64,000 nt of DNA, taken from assembly GCA_023079485.1 (NCBI GenBank), contig CM041104.1, forward strand, positions 6,990,864-7,054,863, in the 5' to 3' direction. Below, piece by piece: positions 39,140-53,700 of the stretch. The notes under the pieces were generated by a model, which saw only the letters and a list, made by a program, of their open reading frames with translations, ran no database searches and was not told the DNA's origin. The position numbers and the translations under genes were made by a program. This DNA is from Archilochus colubris (taxonomy: Eukaryota; Chordata; Aves; Apodiformes; Trochilidae). Numbering within the stretch: position 1 is the first letter of the stretch; each line of letters begins with the position of its first letter.

Positions 39140-42100
39140 GCAGGAATTCATGGGACAGTTTTGGAACTTTTCATTATTCATATAGATTGGCATTACCTAT
39201 TAATTCCCACAAAACTGCAGTTTGTTTTTTAAGTTAATGTCATTTTGGTTGCATTTAATAGCCAGAAGAAAGAGACAACTTCACTTGTTTAAATGTACTT
39301 CTGTGCTCAGACAAGCCTCAGAGGCTTGGTAGTTTCAACTCTACAGTTCTGTCCACAAGCTGGTAAAGCCATTATTGCCACAGAAACCTCACAGGAGCAA
39401 TAAACCCACCCCCCCTAAAACAAAAACAACCTATCTTCCTCTGAAGGCAAAAAGTCTTACTGAAAAATATGCATGCAATCAAGCTACAATCAGCTCTTAA
39501 TGCTAACAGCAATGTATGATGCCACAGATCACCTGCAAGTTAGGCCACTAATGTTTAGGTTTTAAACAAACCAAACATTTATTTCAACTCCAAATGACCT
39601 CCACGCATATACTTTGCTTCCACTGAAATGAACTGCAACTTCAGTCACAGAAGTAAAGCTCTAGGACCAACACTGCTGCACTCCTAGAAGCAGAAATGTT
39701 TGAGCAAAGGTGAGGAGGTCAGACAAGGGCAAAGTCCAAAGTAATTTTAAGTGGTTCAACCAAGTAGGGAAGGCAAATGGGAAATAATTTTAATTTATTA
39801 CAGTCATCCCTAGTGAATAAAAGGACAACGTTTTTCTTCAGCAGCCTGATTACAACGCAGTAAATCCCGCTCTGTACATAAAAGACATACAAACAGTATA
39901 GATCAAATGTCAAAAAAGAGTTTGGACTATATGATGGATACAGAAGAAAATATTAACATTAAGAACAGTTTTAAATATTCAATCATTCTAATTTTTAAGT
40001 ATTTCCAACATTTATTATCTATCTAGGAACAGACATGTACATAATTCTGCCATCCCCATCTACAAAGCCAAAAAGCAATGACCTTTGTGCAAATATTTTT
40101 GGACCTTCCCTTCCCCCCAAAAAAACAAATACAAACCACAAAAAACCTAAGAAACATGTTCTTGAACATAGAAACCTGTAATCTTTATCTTTTCCCCTAC
40201 ACCAGTTTTTGACTTTTGCTGGAAACAAAAATTTATGCTGCTTCAAGTAGTGGCTCCAATCTCTACTTTATAGACCCTGGGCAGCAGTGAACAAGTAAAC
40301 AAAGCACAGCTCGAGGTGACAGGGCACTTCAACAGCATAAACATTTTCAATTATGCCAGAAAAGGATTTTCTCCAATTGCTGACAGGGCTTTTGTTCGTT
40401 GTATCAATTCCTTTTTTCCTGAACAATTGCCAGTTCTGATAGACCCACAGGCCTGCACACAACAAACAATTTTTTCACTTCACTGGTCTAAGATGAGATT
40501 GGAAAATATTTACAACAGTGAAAGCTGCAGCTTCCCAGCCCAAGGTTCTTCCTTTAAAAAAAATTTGTTTTAGTCAGAAGAAGAATTTCTAGACTTATAA
40601 ATAGAGCATTTCAGCCATTAGGAATCACTGAGTTTTCCCAAAGCTGTCTAATTCAGGGACAAAAAACACTATTTTGTTGACTTTATATCAAAATAATTAA
40701 CTGGTCATAACAATTTGTATCTTGTGTCCAGGGTGGTTTTCCACATATTTTCTCTGGTCATAATAAATAAATACCCTGAAACTAGAAGCACTTCAGTTAT
40801 ACCTAAATAGAGAGTGGGGTTGGGATCTCTGCCTGCTGCTGTAACACAGCAGCCACCAAATACTGGCTGAACCACAAAACACCTTTTTGTAACTTCAGTA
40901 GGACTTGAAGGGCAGTTTTGCCAGCTGAAACTCTTGAGAAGCTTTCTTGTATTGGGCTGGGCTTGTGATGAGGAACATCAAACACTTCCACTGCTGGCAC
41001 CTCTACTGAGTAATGCATTCTTGCTTCATCAGTCATATCAACCCCTCTCAACTTCACTGTCTTCATACAATACCAGTAGTTACATCCTCAACCAGGTTAT
41101 GGAAAGATGAGTGCTGGCTTCAATGAACTCTTCTATAAAAAATTGTATGCCACAGGCATTTTAAGATGCTGAATTTTTAACTTTCAATCCATTTATCACC
41201 AATAAAGAACTTTATAGCAGTTAAAACAGGTTAGTACTGACTCTTGGACAAAGCAGGCCCTAGTGTTTGTGTTCCGTCTGCCCACACCACTTCCTGTCAT
41301 TTCTACTGACTAAAATGTTCTTTTCTGTGGTTTTGCAAAGTGTCCCTCCCTGCTGTGGACTATACAACAGTTGGGTTTCATCTCATATATGGCTCTTTTG
41401 AGCTCATGGGGAGCAACGGGAAGGAGTGAGAACAACGGGGGGTGGGACCCAAAGCTAAATAAATCAATGTTTCTTTGATCCTTTGGGATCAGGATGCTGT
41501 AAAAACACATGGTTATTAGAACTGTGAATTTATTGGTAAAGGAGTTGGCTACTGGCACTGTATTTCAGCATGAACTTACATTATGGTACTTAGTACAAAG
41601 CATTCATTCTGTTTGTGGCTATGGAATTAATCTCTTCCATGTGCAGAGAGGCTGTGTGATAATTTCACCAAGATTCCTGTTGGTAGTCCGGGTGAGCACT
41701 CATCAGCTGCAGAGCTTTCAACAGTACACAAGCAACAGTTCCAAGAGCAAATGATGTAACTAACATAGCTCTGAATGCTACCAACCAGGTCTAGAGTGGT
41801 CTGCTCATTACAGGATTTTCATCCAAATGGGTTGTCAAAAACCTGAAACTAAAAGGTGAGTTTCTCCCAAAACACTTCAAATGCTTAACTTTGGACAGGA
41901 TTCAATAACTAATGGGCTTTGAATGAAATTGTATGTTTCTAATATCTTGCATTTGCCTCAATAATAAGAAAAGGTCTGATCCTGATTATCAAAAACGAAA
42001 AAGTAATTTGAAATGTTTATGTGGATGGCAGCTTTATATGCAGGATAGAAATGCTCCAACTGCCATTTCGATCCAGCTGGAACAAAGTTTTCATTTTTCT

Positions 42101-43145
42101 TTTTTTGTAAAATTTCATTTATTATGAGTACTATGTCTTAGTAAGGCAGCTGTTGGCAGCAAGCTGTGAAATTAAAGTTGAGCTGGCTAGCACTAAGAGC
42201 CAAGATATAATATGCTTTTGTCAGAGAAGTTTTTCTTATATATATGTGATCTACATTCAGTAATTAAAATAGCTAGTCAGTCAGTCCTACCAACCCCACT
42301 TGACAGGAGAGTTAATGCTACTTTAAAATACAGTTTCCAAATTGTAGAAATTGCAATCAAAGAATTGGGATTGCTGTAGCTCATTCCAGTGAGGTCTTTA
42401 AGTAGCCAATGCACCAATGACTACAGAAGCCCAGAAATTAAGGATTCCTGATTCTCATCATGTCCTATGAATATGATGCTAAATTTTGGGCAAGTCACTT
42501 GACAAGGTGCCAAATGGGAATGAAATCAGGATCACTGTGTTACTGTTATCCCCTGAGGATGTTAGACACAGCCTGTGCATGATGGAAATCATCCTGGGCT
42601 CCCTGTATCTGGGGCAAGTGCTCAATACACAACCATGACTTGCCTCAAGCTTCTTTGACTGTCTTAAAAGAAAGCAGCAACACATCATTGCTGAACCTCC
42701 TCTGGAATGGGCTCAAGATGCACATTTCCAAAATAACTACTAAAAAGTGCCCTTGGGAACCAGGTGAAGAAGGATCAGGACAGGACTTTGCACATGCTGT
42801 CGGAAGTCCATGCCAGGTAAGATTTGGAATTTTACATAATAAATGCATAAATAAAAGAGGAAACATGAAAAAATGCCTAAACTAAAACAAGAAGCTGAAT
42901 AATCCTCAACAATGTCTACTACACTTTGTAAATTTACTTCTTTCTCAAGTTCTTGCCTGGGAGTTCATTTATCAAGGGTAATAGCAAAACTGTATCATCA
43001 TCTAGCTCAGGATTTAATTAGCTTCAAACGATTATAAAAATTTTAAAACTTTACTTCTGACTAAAAATACAACCTTGTCCTCTCCCCAGCCTAGACAAAC
43101 TCCTGCAGCTGCTTAAGTTTAATTTTTTTTTCTAGTTTTTGTCTC

Positions 43146-43171
43146 AACTGGATCAGCAAGTTGATCCAGTT
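43146..43171. repeat. Inverted repeat, 10-bp arms, 6-nt loop
   Basis: AACTGGATCA at 43146-43155 is followed by the loop GCAAGT and the exact reverse complement TGATCCAGTT at 43162-43171. It could form a hairpin in either strand. No terminator or RNA gene context is evident. Confidence 0.7.
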
Positions 43172-45481
43172 TGTGGCGTGTCTGATAGCACCAACACAAA
43201 GGAGACAAAACCCTGTAGCTAGGCGGAGGAGGCCACTTCTTTCTATGTTAACACAGCTCTCAGCAGCATACCTGCAATCTATGGACACATTTGCTCACAG
43301 GGAGAATGTAGCCAGTAAGACCCTACTCCACTGAGTAGGTGACAGCTATCTGTACTTCCCCGTGAACACTGGATTACAATTAAATACTCCAATACAGTTG
43401 AAATTGCCACTGCTTTTACAATTTTAATGTTAACTGACAAACAGATTAATTTAACATGTCTTTCAGGACTATGGCCCCCTATTTATTATGTCCGTAAAGG
43501 ATGAGAGCTGGTGGCTATCACTCTGCAAGTATTGCTTTGAAATACAAACTCACATATTCACAGCAGTATAAAAATACAAAGATGGCAAGAAAATGGAATG
43601 AAAATAAAACTCATATGAATAATGTATATAAATCATTAAACATGAAAATTGACTTTACACTCACCTTCAGCATTGTAAGTTAACATTCAGCAGAACAAAT
43701 TTGAGCAGTGTATTTTGGACATTTACAATCTGGGAGAAATATTTCTTTCAAACTCATGTCAGGATAACACAGCTTCCTTTCCAAGGACTGATTATTTCAG
43801 GTCTTCCAAGCTGAAGTGAAAAATGCTTAAGACTGAACACAAGCCTTGGTTGACAGCACTTAAATGAGCCTGGAAATCTTCACATTTACAGTACTGGGAA
43901 CTGCTGCGTAATTTCTAGTCTAAGACTTCAGGGTAAAGCATATCTACATTCAGTCAACTTGCAAGTTAAATTAGTCAGATTTTGGCAACTAAACCCTGGC
44001 TTCCCCTTTTGCATATAAATTCTCCAACTTCTAAGCACTTCAGTGTTCACTGTCAGGAGATCATCTGAAAAATGCTTCCACAAGTCACATCCCAGATATT
44101 TCTTTTCTAACATTTGATTTGTGGATTGCAATCCAAACTGCACTTCCAAAGGTCACAAGGGTATATCAACCATTTGAGGCACTATAAAAACAACCTTTAC
44201 ACAACTCAGACCTTGATTTTCAGTGACTCTGAAAAAAGCCCAGTATTCACTAACCTCTAAGAAGATATGCCAAGAATAATTACAGATTTTTAAGTTCCAG
44301 TGACCACAAGATTGCAGGTTCTGTACTATTTCTTCTGGTGATGGTATCTGCATTAACACAGCACGCATTTGAAGAAGGACAGAGACCATCATGGTGGCAC
44401 AAAAAAACCACATAAAAATTAAGGGGACATTAATAGTAGGTCTGCTGGGGGAGGCAGCACCTCACTAGATTAGGTTTCAGACCAAGTTCTGCATGATATT
44501 CAGCAAACGAGAATTACCTGCAAGCAGGACAACACAGTTCTGGTGGGTTGTGTTTACTGTATATTTAAAAGATTGCTGAATTATTAATCAAAGACTGGCA
44601 GTTTCTTACTAGAGTGGCAGGCGTTATTTTGGGGCAAGACTCAGGCATGTCAGGTTAATCATAAAAAAGGCTTACATAAAGCTCTCTCCTGAACTGACTG
44701 ACATTCAAGTAACTTCTCTAAATTGTTTTCCAGGACAAAAGCATAAATATAAGGTTCTCTTGAGAAGAAGAAAGCAACCTAACAAAATACATTTGACAAC
44801 AGAGCATGTGGTACATAAATGTGTGTGGTAACACTGGCACCCTGCAGTCATCTTGCCAAATCTTTTGCAAGATCCCTCTCCAGGTAAAACCACTTTCTCT
44901 GAGAACCTTTGCCCTCCTCAGCCAGATTCTGCCCTGCACACTCCAGGCTCTTCCTAGGCACAGAGCCACCATCTCACCTGTTTCTATACTCTTGATATGA
45001 ATGTTAAAAGAACACAAGCAAAAAAACCCCAAAGGTATGAAAAGATTTGGCTGCTGGACAGATAGGGAGGATATGTCCCCTATGGTAAACTTTCTTGTCT
45101 TCAGAGCAGTTACAAAATCTCTAGCAACTTAAACAAATTAAAAAAAAAAAAAACAAAACCACAAAAAACCAACAAACTCACAAGATGACAGATCTAAAAT
45201 ATATAAAGTCCTGAACAAGGCAAAAATGTGTCTTTAGTTCAGGAAGCCACTTAGAAGATGACAACCAATTTCCACAGCCAGCACATTACTAGAGAAGTGT
45301 GATTAAATTATTTTTAAAAAAATAAAATATCCTTAAACATAAGTAAAGCACAAGTTCAGTTTTCCTTACAGGATCACAAGATGCCCAAACAGCCATTTGA
45401 CATCAACTTAGAGACTTTTGAAGAGGTGGATCTCATTTTAGCTTTCAGCAACTGCTCCTCAGTATCAGACTTGCCTCTTAC

Positions 45482-46010
45482 CTCAGATGAGATGCTGGAT
45501 ATGCAAGGATGACCTTCTGTGTCACCAGATGCTCTCTTTTCCTCTGGTAAAATGCTCTAAAAATGGCAGCAGTTCCCGACAGATGGGATGTACGATTGCT
45601 CCAGCTCCAAGATGAATTAGAAAAGTGCTGCTTGTGCCATACTGTATCAGGTGTCTGTAGGCAGGCACTGGCAGGAGGGTGCGGGAGCCTCTGTGAGGTG
45701 AGGGGCTGTCCTGTGCCAGTGCCAGCCAGTCCCAGCCGGCTCCTCTAGTGACCCACAGCACGACTCAGATGAGCCCATCACAGAAGCCAGTGACACCTCT
45801 GTGAAAACCCATTTCAGAAAGTGTGAAACCCGGAATGACGGAAAGAAACCCTTGAGAGAAACAGCCCTGTGAGGGCTGCACCGAGGGCTGAGAGAAAAGG
45901 CGGGAAAGGAGGCGCTGCAGGCACCAGAGCGGAGCCCCCTGCAGCCCCTGGAGAGAGAGGGACGGAGCTGCTTCCCCTGACAGACACTGCAGCCCACAGA
46001 GAGCCCCACA
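45482..46010 (-). promoter_or_regulatory. GC-richer patch with adjacent donor: possible alternative EYA2 first exon
   Basis: Between about 45560 and 46010 the GC and CpG content rise clearly above the AT-rich surroundings, with more than a dozen CpGs. Just downstream in gene direction there is a good minus-strand donor, CTGAG followed by GTAAGA (GT at 45481-45480). This layout would suit an alternative EYA2 leader exon spliced to 22190. The frame that would join the EYA2 start in phase is open from about 45750 but has no ATG, so such an exon would be untranslated. It is an inference with no transcript evidence; it could equally be a distal regulatory element or plain compositional noise. Confidence 0.25.
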
Positions 46011-49000
46011 GCTGAGTTCGGGAGAAGTATGAGGAGGAAGAAGTGGTATAAAGGAAATGTTAGATATTGACTGCAATCCCCCATTCCCTAATGCCATCCT
46101 GGTTGGAGAAGCGGAGGAATTGGGAATTAAAGGAGGAAAGTTGAGCCTGGGAAAACGAATGGGCAGGTATGTTCTAGTTCTTCCCTTTGTTTTTCACCAT
46201 CAAATCCTGTTTTATTGTCAATACAAAACTTTCCCCCAGTCAAGACAGTTTTGCCTGTGGTCGTAATTGGTGAAAAGCAATCTCTCTGTCTTTATCTTGA
46301 CCCAAGAGCTTATTTTCTCCCCTTGACCTGCTGAAGATGGGGAGCAAGACAGAAGCTGGTTGCCTGGCCACCAGCCACCACACATACAAAAATGTTTCTT
46401 ATTCACCTCAGACTGAAGAATACTTTAAAACTGAAAGAAGCATAGCAAACCCACATCATTTATTTCCAATAATGTGCTTCTAACTGAACGTTTCTTCTTT
46501 TTTTCCCAACTACCTGTAGAATGGCTGAGATTAAATCTTTCTATTGCAAGAAAACAGAGAACTGCGTTAACACAGACTAGAGTCTGCAGGACATGCCAGG
46601 GCTTCCCCTGCTGCATAAACTTTTACCACAAAATTGTCATGCATGTGGTTTTTAACATGTACATTGGTGCAGTACTAACTCCTCCTTCCCAAACCTCTTA
46701 ACATTGCTGCAGGCCTGGTATCAAAACGTCACTTCTGTCATAGATACCTACTCCTAACATGCTTCCTGAATGACTTCTTGGGTTCCACTAAAAAGCAGAG
46801 GAAGAAAACCAGAAAGCCCTCAAGAAGCTACATTGCTGCAGGAACACAGAATAGTTAATACCTGCTCCATCCAACAGCATCCATCCCTGCAGTGGAAACC
46901 AGACCAGTGGAAGCCATACCTGTGATTCTTGCACCAGTGAAATGGACAGCAGTCTGCTTACAGATATTCTTCTGCTACAGGACAACTCCACTGCCATTGC
47001 CAGTTGCCTGCTTTCAATTTCTGAAGCTGGTTGTAAGAAGATGTCTTCTACCCAACATGCATGTTCACTTATTGTGTCTTACTTGAACATGACATGAGCG
47101 CTGAATTAGCTTCTTAGGGGAGGGAAACCAAAATCCTCATTCCACTCTCTCCTGGTATTGTGATGACTCTTACCATCCCTCCTTTTACAGAGCTGTTGTG
47201 AAACTGCAGGACTGGAAGGGTGGAAGCAGATCTACACTTGTTATTGCAGCAAAAGATGAAACCTGATGACACTATGCAAGTGCCTGGGCACTGGAATATT
47301 TATTGGTTGGGAAAAATGCCTTGTCAAGACCATTGCTGTGACAGAGACTGTGATCTTTGTTAGACTTGAGCTACTAGTAGCTGGAGATATTCTCTACCAG
47401 CATTTTCATCTGAGCTATAAGTTGTGGAGCCAATTCTTTTAACATTGTGATAAAGTATAAAAGCCACCAGTAACCAGAGTGTAACTTTTTAAACAATACA
47501 GTTCCATCTCAAACAATTACCAGGATGCAGTATGTGCAGTTTTGAAGAGAACTAAGCATCAGCCTGGGTATTACTGCATGTCAGAGCTCCTCCTCTGGAG
47601 TGATATCAAATGACTTTCCTCCTGGAAGATGTCCTAATGAATTCCACTGAAGCCTGCAGGTAAAATCTTTCTCCAACCATTTCTCCCTGATTGATAGCTT
47701 TAGAGCCTTCCTTCACACTGCTTCAGCTGCTTTCCAGACTTTTTTTTTCCCCCCCTTTTTAAGTCTGCAACAGGAAGTTGCACTCGGTTTTTTTATTGTA
47801 CTTCTCCTAAAACTGACATCTTTGTATTGTAATGAAGGAACCCATGGGTATTAGTGACAAATTAGTCACCAGCTAAAGAATATTTTATTTTCTACACCAG
47901 GTGGAAGATATCAAAATCTCTAGAGGACTTTTGCCTGCTCTGATACAGTAAGTCATCATGTAATTTTATTTTAAAGTGACATAATTTTACTACCTTTAAA
48001 ACTTTACCATAAACAAGGAACCCCCTTAACTGTGTTAAGATAAAAATAGTGTCATTAACTTGATTGGTGATCATAAAGAACATGCATTTAATTCTATTCT
48101 GTAAATTAATATAATTTTATGTTTACATTTAAAATGTTATTTTAAAATAAGGAATATAAATGATTAATATGATTAAAACCAGTTTACAATTAATGCTAAT
48201 TACTACACAAGTGGCTTACAGCTTATGATTAAATAGCTTTCCATACAAGTATGTACTCTTAATCATCAATTAGGTCAAGTTTCCATGTTATAATAGGCCC
48301 ATTAAAGTAACCCAGACAGTCAAAGAGTTCATTTTACAACTGAAAGAAACACTGGGACCAAGACAGATCTTTAAGAATCCTCTCCCACTAGCAGACAGGG
48401 AAGCAGGAGGGTGTTAAGCCATAAATACAGTACATGGAGTCTACATGCAATTGTTTCTTCCTCTATTTGCCAAGGGGAAAATGAGGAGCAGTAGATCAAT
48501 TAGAAAGCAGAAATGTAAAACCAAAGTGTTAAACATATGACTAGATACTTAAGATCCCACCGTGTTGCTTAGAAGCTTAGTGCATCACTCCCTCACTTCT
48601 CTCGGGGGAGTTCCAACTCCAATAATTACTTTCGGTCTGCTCACAAAGTTCAAGTTCAAAACAATATTCATTTTCCACTTCCTGTCCTAAACCAAGACAC
48701 AATGCTTCTGTGCACCATTAAGCAACCATCCTACTCCACCACAGATACAGCTAAACCACTGTTGAGATTGAATAATCCTGATTTGTGGCAGGGAGCACCC
48801 GAGGAAGGAGAAGCACTGGAAAGAAAGCACCATGCCCCAGCTTCAATGCATCTGACTTCTGGCACCAGCATCCTTTATTACTTTCAATTCCATTTCTATT
48901 CCAAATCAAGCATTTGTCTTTACCCCCCACCCCTACTTTGCAGGGGGGCATACATAAGTGGTGTTTCACAACTAATCTAGCCCAGAAGTTTTGCTGCATC

Positions 49001-50749
49001 TTGAATATTTCACAGAGGACTCAGCTAGCTTCCCAAGTCCCTCTCCCCATTTGTCTATCTTCCCCAAATTATATTCATCTGCTGTAGTGAGCAGGAAGGA
49101 GAGGTGCCAAACAAACAAAATGGAATCACACCTAATAGGCAGAATATGCCTTCTTTCAAACCACAACTTAACATTTTCAGGTGCAGAGATACTGAAGAGG
49201 GCAAAGTCATTTTAAGGAAAGGCTGCAAAAGCCTGTCAAAGTTTTCATTCAGGAGATATTTTACATTGCCTTGTACAGGGTTACACACATTTACAGCATT
49301 GCTGAATGATTACGTATTTTAGGTCAGTAACCTAAGATTGCTTCTTATTCAGTTCAGAGAAAACTGAATTTTTTAAAAGACAAGATTCCTCTACAGTACA
49401 TATCTACACAACAGGCTTACAAGGCTAAACCTCAATAAATAAAAAGGTGATTGGTGTCTGCCTTAATTTCCTACTGCACACATAACTCCATGAACACAAA
49501 GTATTAGGTCAGGAGCTGTTACACCAGGTACTACACTGCAAAGGCCTTTCAGTGCAGGAGGTTCCATGCAGTGTTACTGTAGGGGCTGTACTGGCTTCCC
49601 AACCAGTTTGCATTTGTCAGCTTTTGCCAACTTCTGCTGAAGACCTTTGCCAAGTTACAAATAAAGCCTATGAGTGTGGCCAGCACCAAGACAAGAAATT
49701 CTCACTCATGTTTTCAAGGCTCGGATACTGAAGAAGTCAATTGGACTTGCATTGACTGCTGTTTACTCACAGGTAAACACAAGGAAGGAGAAAATTTACC
49801 TCTTTTGCTACAAGCATCAATGCAGACTTACTCCTAAGTTTTCTATCCCAGTGGAGAGGAGCAGTGTCAGTGCAGCACTTACAAAACCCCAGGCTTTTAT
49901 GAAAAAAAAATAAATTTACCCTATTAAAAAAATCAAAAATTTGGACACAGTCAACATAGCATTCATATGTTTTACTTATAAAAGTGTCATGTTTCATTAA
50001 AAAATGGTGCTTTTTATTTTGCTAAAGGGTGGAAAAAAATCTTTCAAATAAAAAGCATCACTCAATTCTAAACAAGATGAGTTGTTTCAGCCACAGAAAT
50101 GGGAAAAAAACCCTCAATTTACAGAGCAATACTTAAGTTTACTAATCTGAAGTTGACACAACTGGAGAACATACTGCCAGCGTATACTGGAAGTATTTTG
50201 TACATAATCAGATCATCAATTAGTTACAATTAAACTCTAAAGATGGCAATTTAGCATAGAAGAGTGGGTACAAAGTTACTTCAGAGAAGCTGTAGGACAA
50301 TTACCTGGCAAAAGGCTAAATCAAACTTGTAATCAAAAGAAGTAATTTTCAGGAGAGGCAAAATTTGCCTTTAAGGCAGCTGATGAGCCTCTCTGCATGG
50401 TGCACAAACCAAGCTGTAAATAACTGGGGCCCCCAGACTGCTTTGCTTACTCAACCTATTTAAAAAACAAAAAAATTTCAGATGCCTGCCCCACTTTCCC
50501 CTCACTGTTTCTTGTGGGTGCTTGAGTAATCCTAGAGGCATTTCCAGTTTTTAAGGCATTTGCTGAGTTTAAGAAATTTTCCCCACGTTCCCTTGTCTGT
50601 GTTGGGAAGTACCAGGCTTTTCTACTCCAGTTGAGTTTCTCTGTGAAGTTTGCCCTTTCCAGCATACACCAACGCAGCAGTACTTTGTGGGTTAACTAGT
50701 TACTATCTGGGCAGACTAGCAATAAACTATTCTTTTTATTTGGGATTTC

Positions 50750-50767
50750 TATTTATTTATTTATTTA
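50750..50767. repeat. ATTT simple repeat
   Basis: Four tandem ATTT units (ATTTATTTATTTATTT). A small microsatellite. Confidence 0.6.
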
Positions 50768-53700
50768 CCTGGGTTGTTTTCCTTCTCAAAAGCAGGATGG
50801 TCAGTGAGAATTTCTGCACCACAGGCTCATATGCCTGGAGTTAGGCACCAAACAGCATAAAATTACCAATTTTTTAAAACTTTTTTACACATCTAAGGAA
50901 AGGCAATTAAATATGGACCTTCTTTAATTACCGTAATCCAGAAAAGTAGGAGGCTACTGCCAGGAAGGGGCAGCAGATGGAAAACTTGTCTACAAAGTAA
51001 CTTGGCTCTGGCCATCCCTACAGTCTGTAGCACTGGTTTACTTAAAAACAGTCGCAAAGAAGTCTTTTATTGTTGAAATAATTCAAGACTTCAATTTCCC
51101 TGAATTATTAAGTGGTGTTGCAGCAAAAGCAAGTTGAGGTTCTACCATACATCAATTTCCTCTCCAAAAAGCAGAGGGGAGATGAATGACACCAGCATTT
51201 CATGTAGCACTCATGCAAAGACACAGACGTGAAGAAATCTCAGGTCCGTAACCAAATACTTTAAACCTTCATTTCCTTAAGAGGAAACCAGCTGGGAATA
51301 AGTTTGAAATGGGCTATCATCAAGGAAGTTTCTAACATCTGAAAAACAAACTTCAATCAATTTCTACCAGTCTCTGTCCATCAATAGCAAACCCTTCACC
51401 TGCTTTTCAAATTGCCAAGGCCCAAATCACATCCAGGCTCTTCGGGCCTCAATCCCATTTTCACTCTTTGTATTTAAACCTGGCAGCAGCAACAAAAAGA
51501 AAAAACAAACCCCAGCAGTCTTTCAAATAACAAAATCCCACACCCCAACGAAACACGCACTCTGCTTCTTAAAAAAAAATGTCAGTCAACAAATAGGCAC
51601 AAATTTCACAATGGCTGAGGTCATTCCCTTTAAGTCATTAGGGTTTGTGGGTGAGTTTTCCTGGTGGTTTTAGCATTGGTTTCTGTGATTGCAGTTATGC
51701 TTATTTATGCATTTAAGGCATATGATCTAATACACTTAGGTTTAACTACTTCATTCTTTTGACATTCTTTCCAAATTATAAAAAGGATTCTTGGTGTTTT
51801 CACTGACTTGGTAAAGAAACAAAATTGCTGTCCACATAATTCTTAAAAATACAGAATAGCGTAAGTACTTGTTGAAAATAATTCTAACAAAAAGAACACC
51901 AAACAACCCTGTACCAGACAACCCCCCCACCAGTATAACACTTAACACTTTTCTTCTCTCTCTGCCCTTCTGGGGGAACCTACTATTTTTTAGAAATAGC
52001 TGTTTTGCTTTTTAAAAATAATATTCAGGCTCTCAGTGTACTTCAGTTACAAAATATAATCAACACAGAAATTTAGTTGTTTTTTTTTTTTAAATCCCTT
52101 CTATTTTTACTGTTTAGCTTTTAAAAAAACTGCTAAAACCAGCTAAAATAGAAATTGTGGGTATAAGCACGTGTGCACATTTGTCTCTCAGTACTGTGAG
52201 CAGTGCATGGCTTTGCAGGAGACAGAAGGGCCCATCCCTGCTCCATCCCCTGTAGACAGAGCTGCCACCTCTCCTTGTAGCTCTCTGTTCAGCATCTCTG
52301 TACAGCTGTTTTGAGGCTGACTGTGGCCCAGCCACACTGACTGTGACAAAACATTACTCACGTTGATACACAAAATGCTCTGAACTTCCTAAGCCACCAG
52401 ACCCCCATCTCCCCAGTCTATAAAATACCACAATTTACAGCCATGGGCTCGCTTTGTGGGCATCTCAGCACCGTCCTGGGCTCCCCTCTCCCCTGCTGCT
52501 CCTTCCCATTCCAAGCTCCTTTTTCTAATCGAACCCCAACTAAAACAATCTTCCACAAATTACAACAAACCTTCTCTAAAATTCCCCATAAACCTTACCA
52601 CAACCCTGCAGCAGACTTCTGGCATTCCACAGAGCCTCTGTGCAAAAACGGGAGGGAAAATACCTTAACACAGCACTAATGAAGTATTTCCTGAAGACAG
52701 CAGAGGTGACAAACAGAATGAGACCAAAGCTAAGATGCCATCTCGACTTCAGGCAAACAACCTCTTTTGACCTCTGGAAGCTCCCACACACTATTAAACA
52801 AAAAGTATTCTCCCCATGTTAATGAACCATGTACAATCCAACAGATAACGCTGATGTTAAATAAACATGTTTGTATATGACTTCTAATGCCAAGACTTAA
52901 GGAACTGCAGACAAACAATTTCAAATGGGAAGGATATGCCCATGTAATCTTTCTCCTCTCATTTTACACACCTTTGAAAGAATTCAAATACATAATTAAA
53001 GGCCAAGGAGAAAGAACAAGTGAAAAGAGGTTTGACTATTTTTAATTAAATATTCTCTCTGTGACACACTCAGTGGGATCCTCTATCTGTGCAGTGACCA
53101 CTATTTTAGATCAAATTTTTTTCTCACACCTCCTGCAGCTGTGAATCAAAAGCAGCTCAACAGCTTGCTGGAGAACTGGATCTGATTTTGTATGCTGTGA
53201 TCAGAAAATATTTTGCAAGATGACTACATAGTCCTAAATCCTTACTGCTTTCTCCTGCTTCAATACTCTGGTAGCTCCAAATCTACCTGGAAACTGCAAC
53301 ACCTCCAGGCCCCAAATGGCCCAACTGAGATGAGCAATTATTTGCATCCTAATTGAGGGGCTTATCCTCACCTGATTAAAACAAGATGTTTGTTAAACAT
53401 CATTACTTGAGTTAAGATCTGCAAATAAAGATGAAGCATTGTTTGCAGAATTAGACTGCCATGAAGAATTGTTTTCTGAGGAGACCTCTTAAACAATCCC
53501 AACCAGGATGGTCAGTAGAAAAGGGATGGAAAGAGATTTGCCATTGTTCTACTTCTTCATAGCAAAGTGAATATTATGCTAGGAGGTTTGAGTAGTTATA
53601 TTCTGTTTTTTTTTTTTAATTAAAAAAAGAGTAGATACACACTCCAAAAAAATTTTTAATTATACTTTTTACAAAAAAGAGGAATGTCTCCAAAGTATGG

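Noticed and set aside
45145..45175. A-rich tract as a retrocopy tail
   Set aside because: No gene-like sequence upstream of it and no target-site duplication. It reads as simple A/AAC repeat.
45647..46097. Overlapping minus-strand frames of 145 and 110 codons
   Set aside because: Two different frames are open over the same GC-richer patch and neither resembles a known protein. Treated as a compositional effect.
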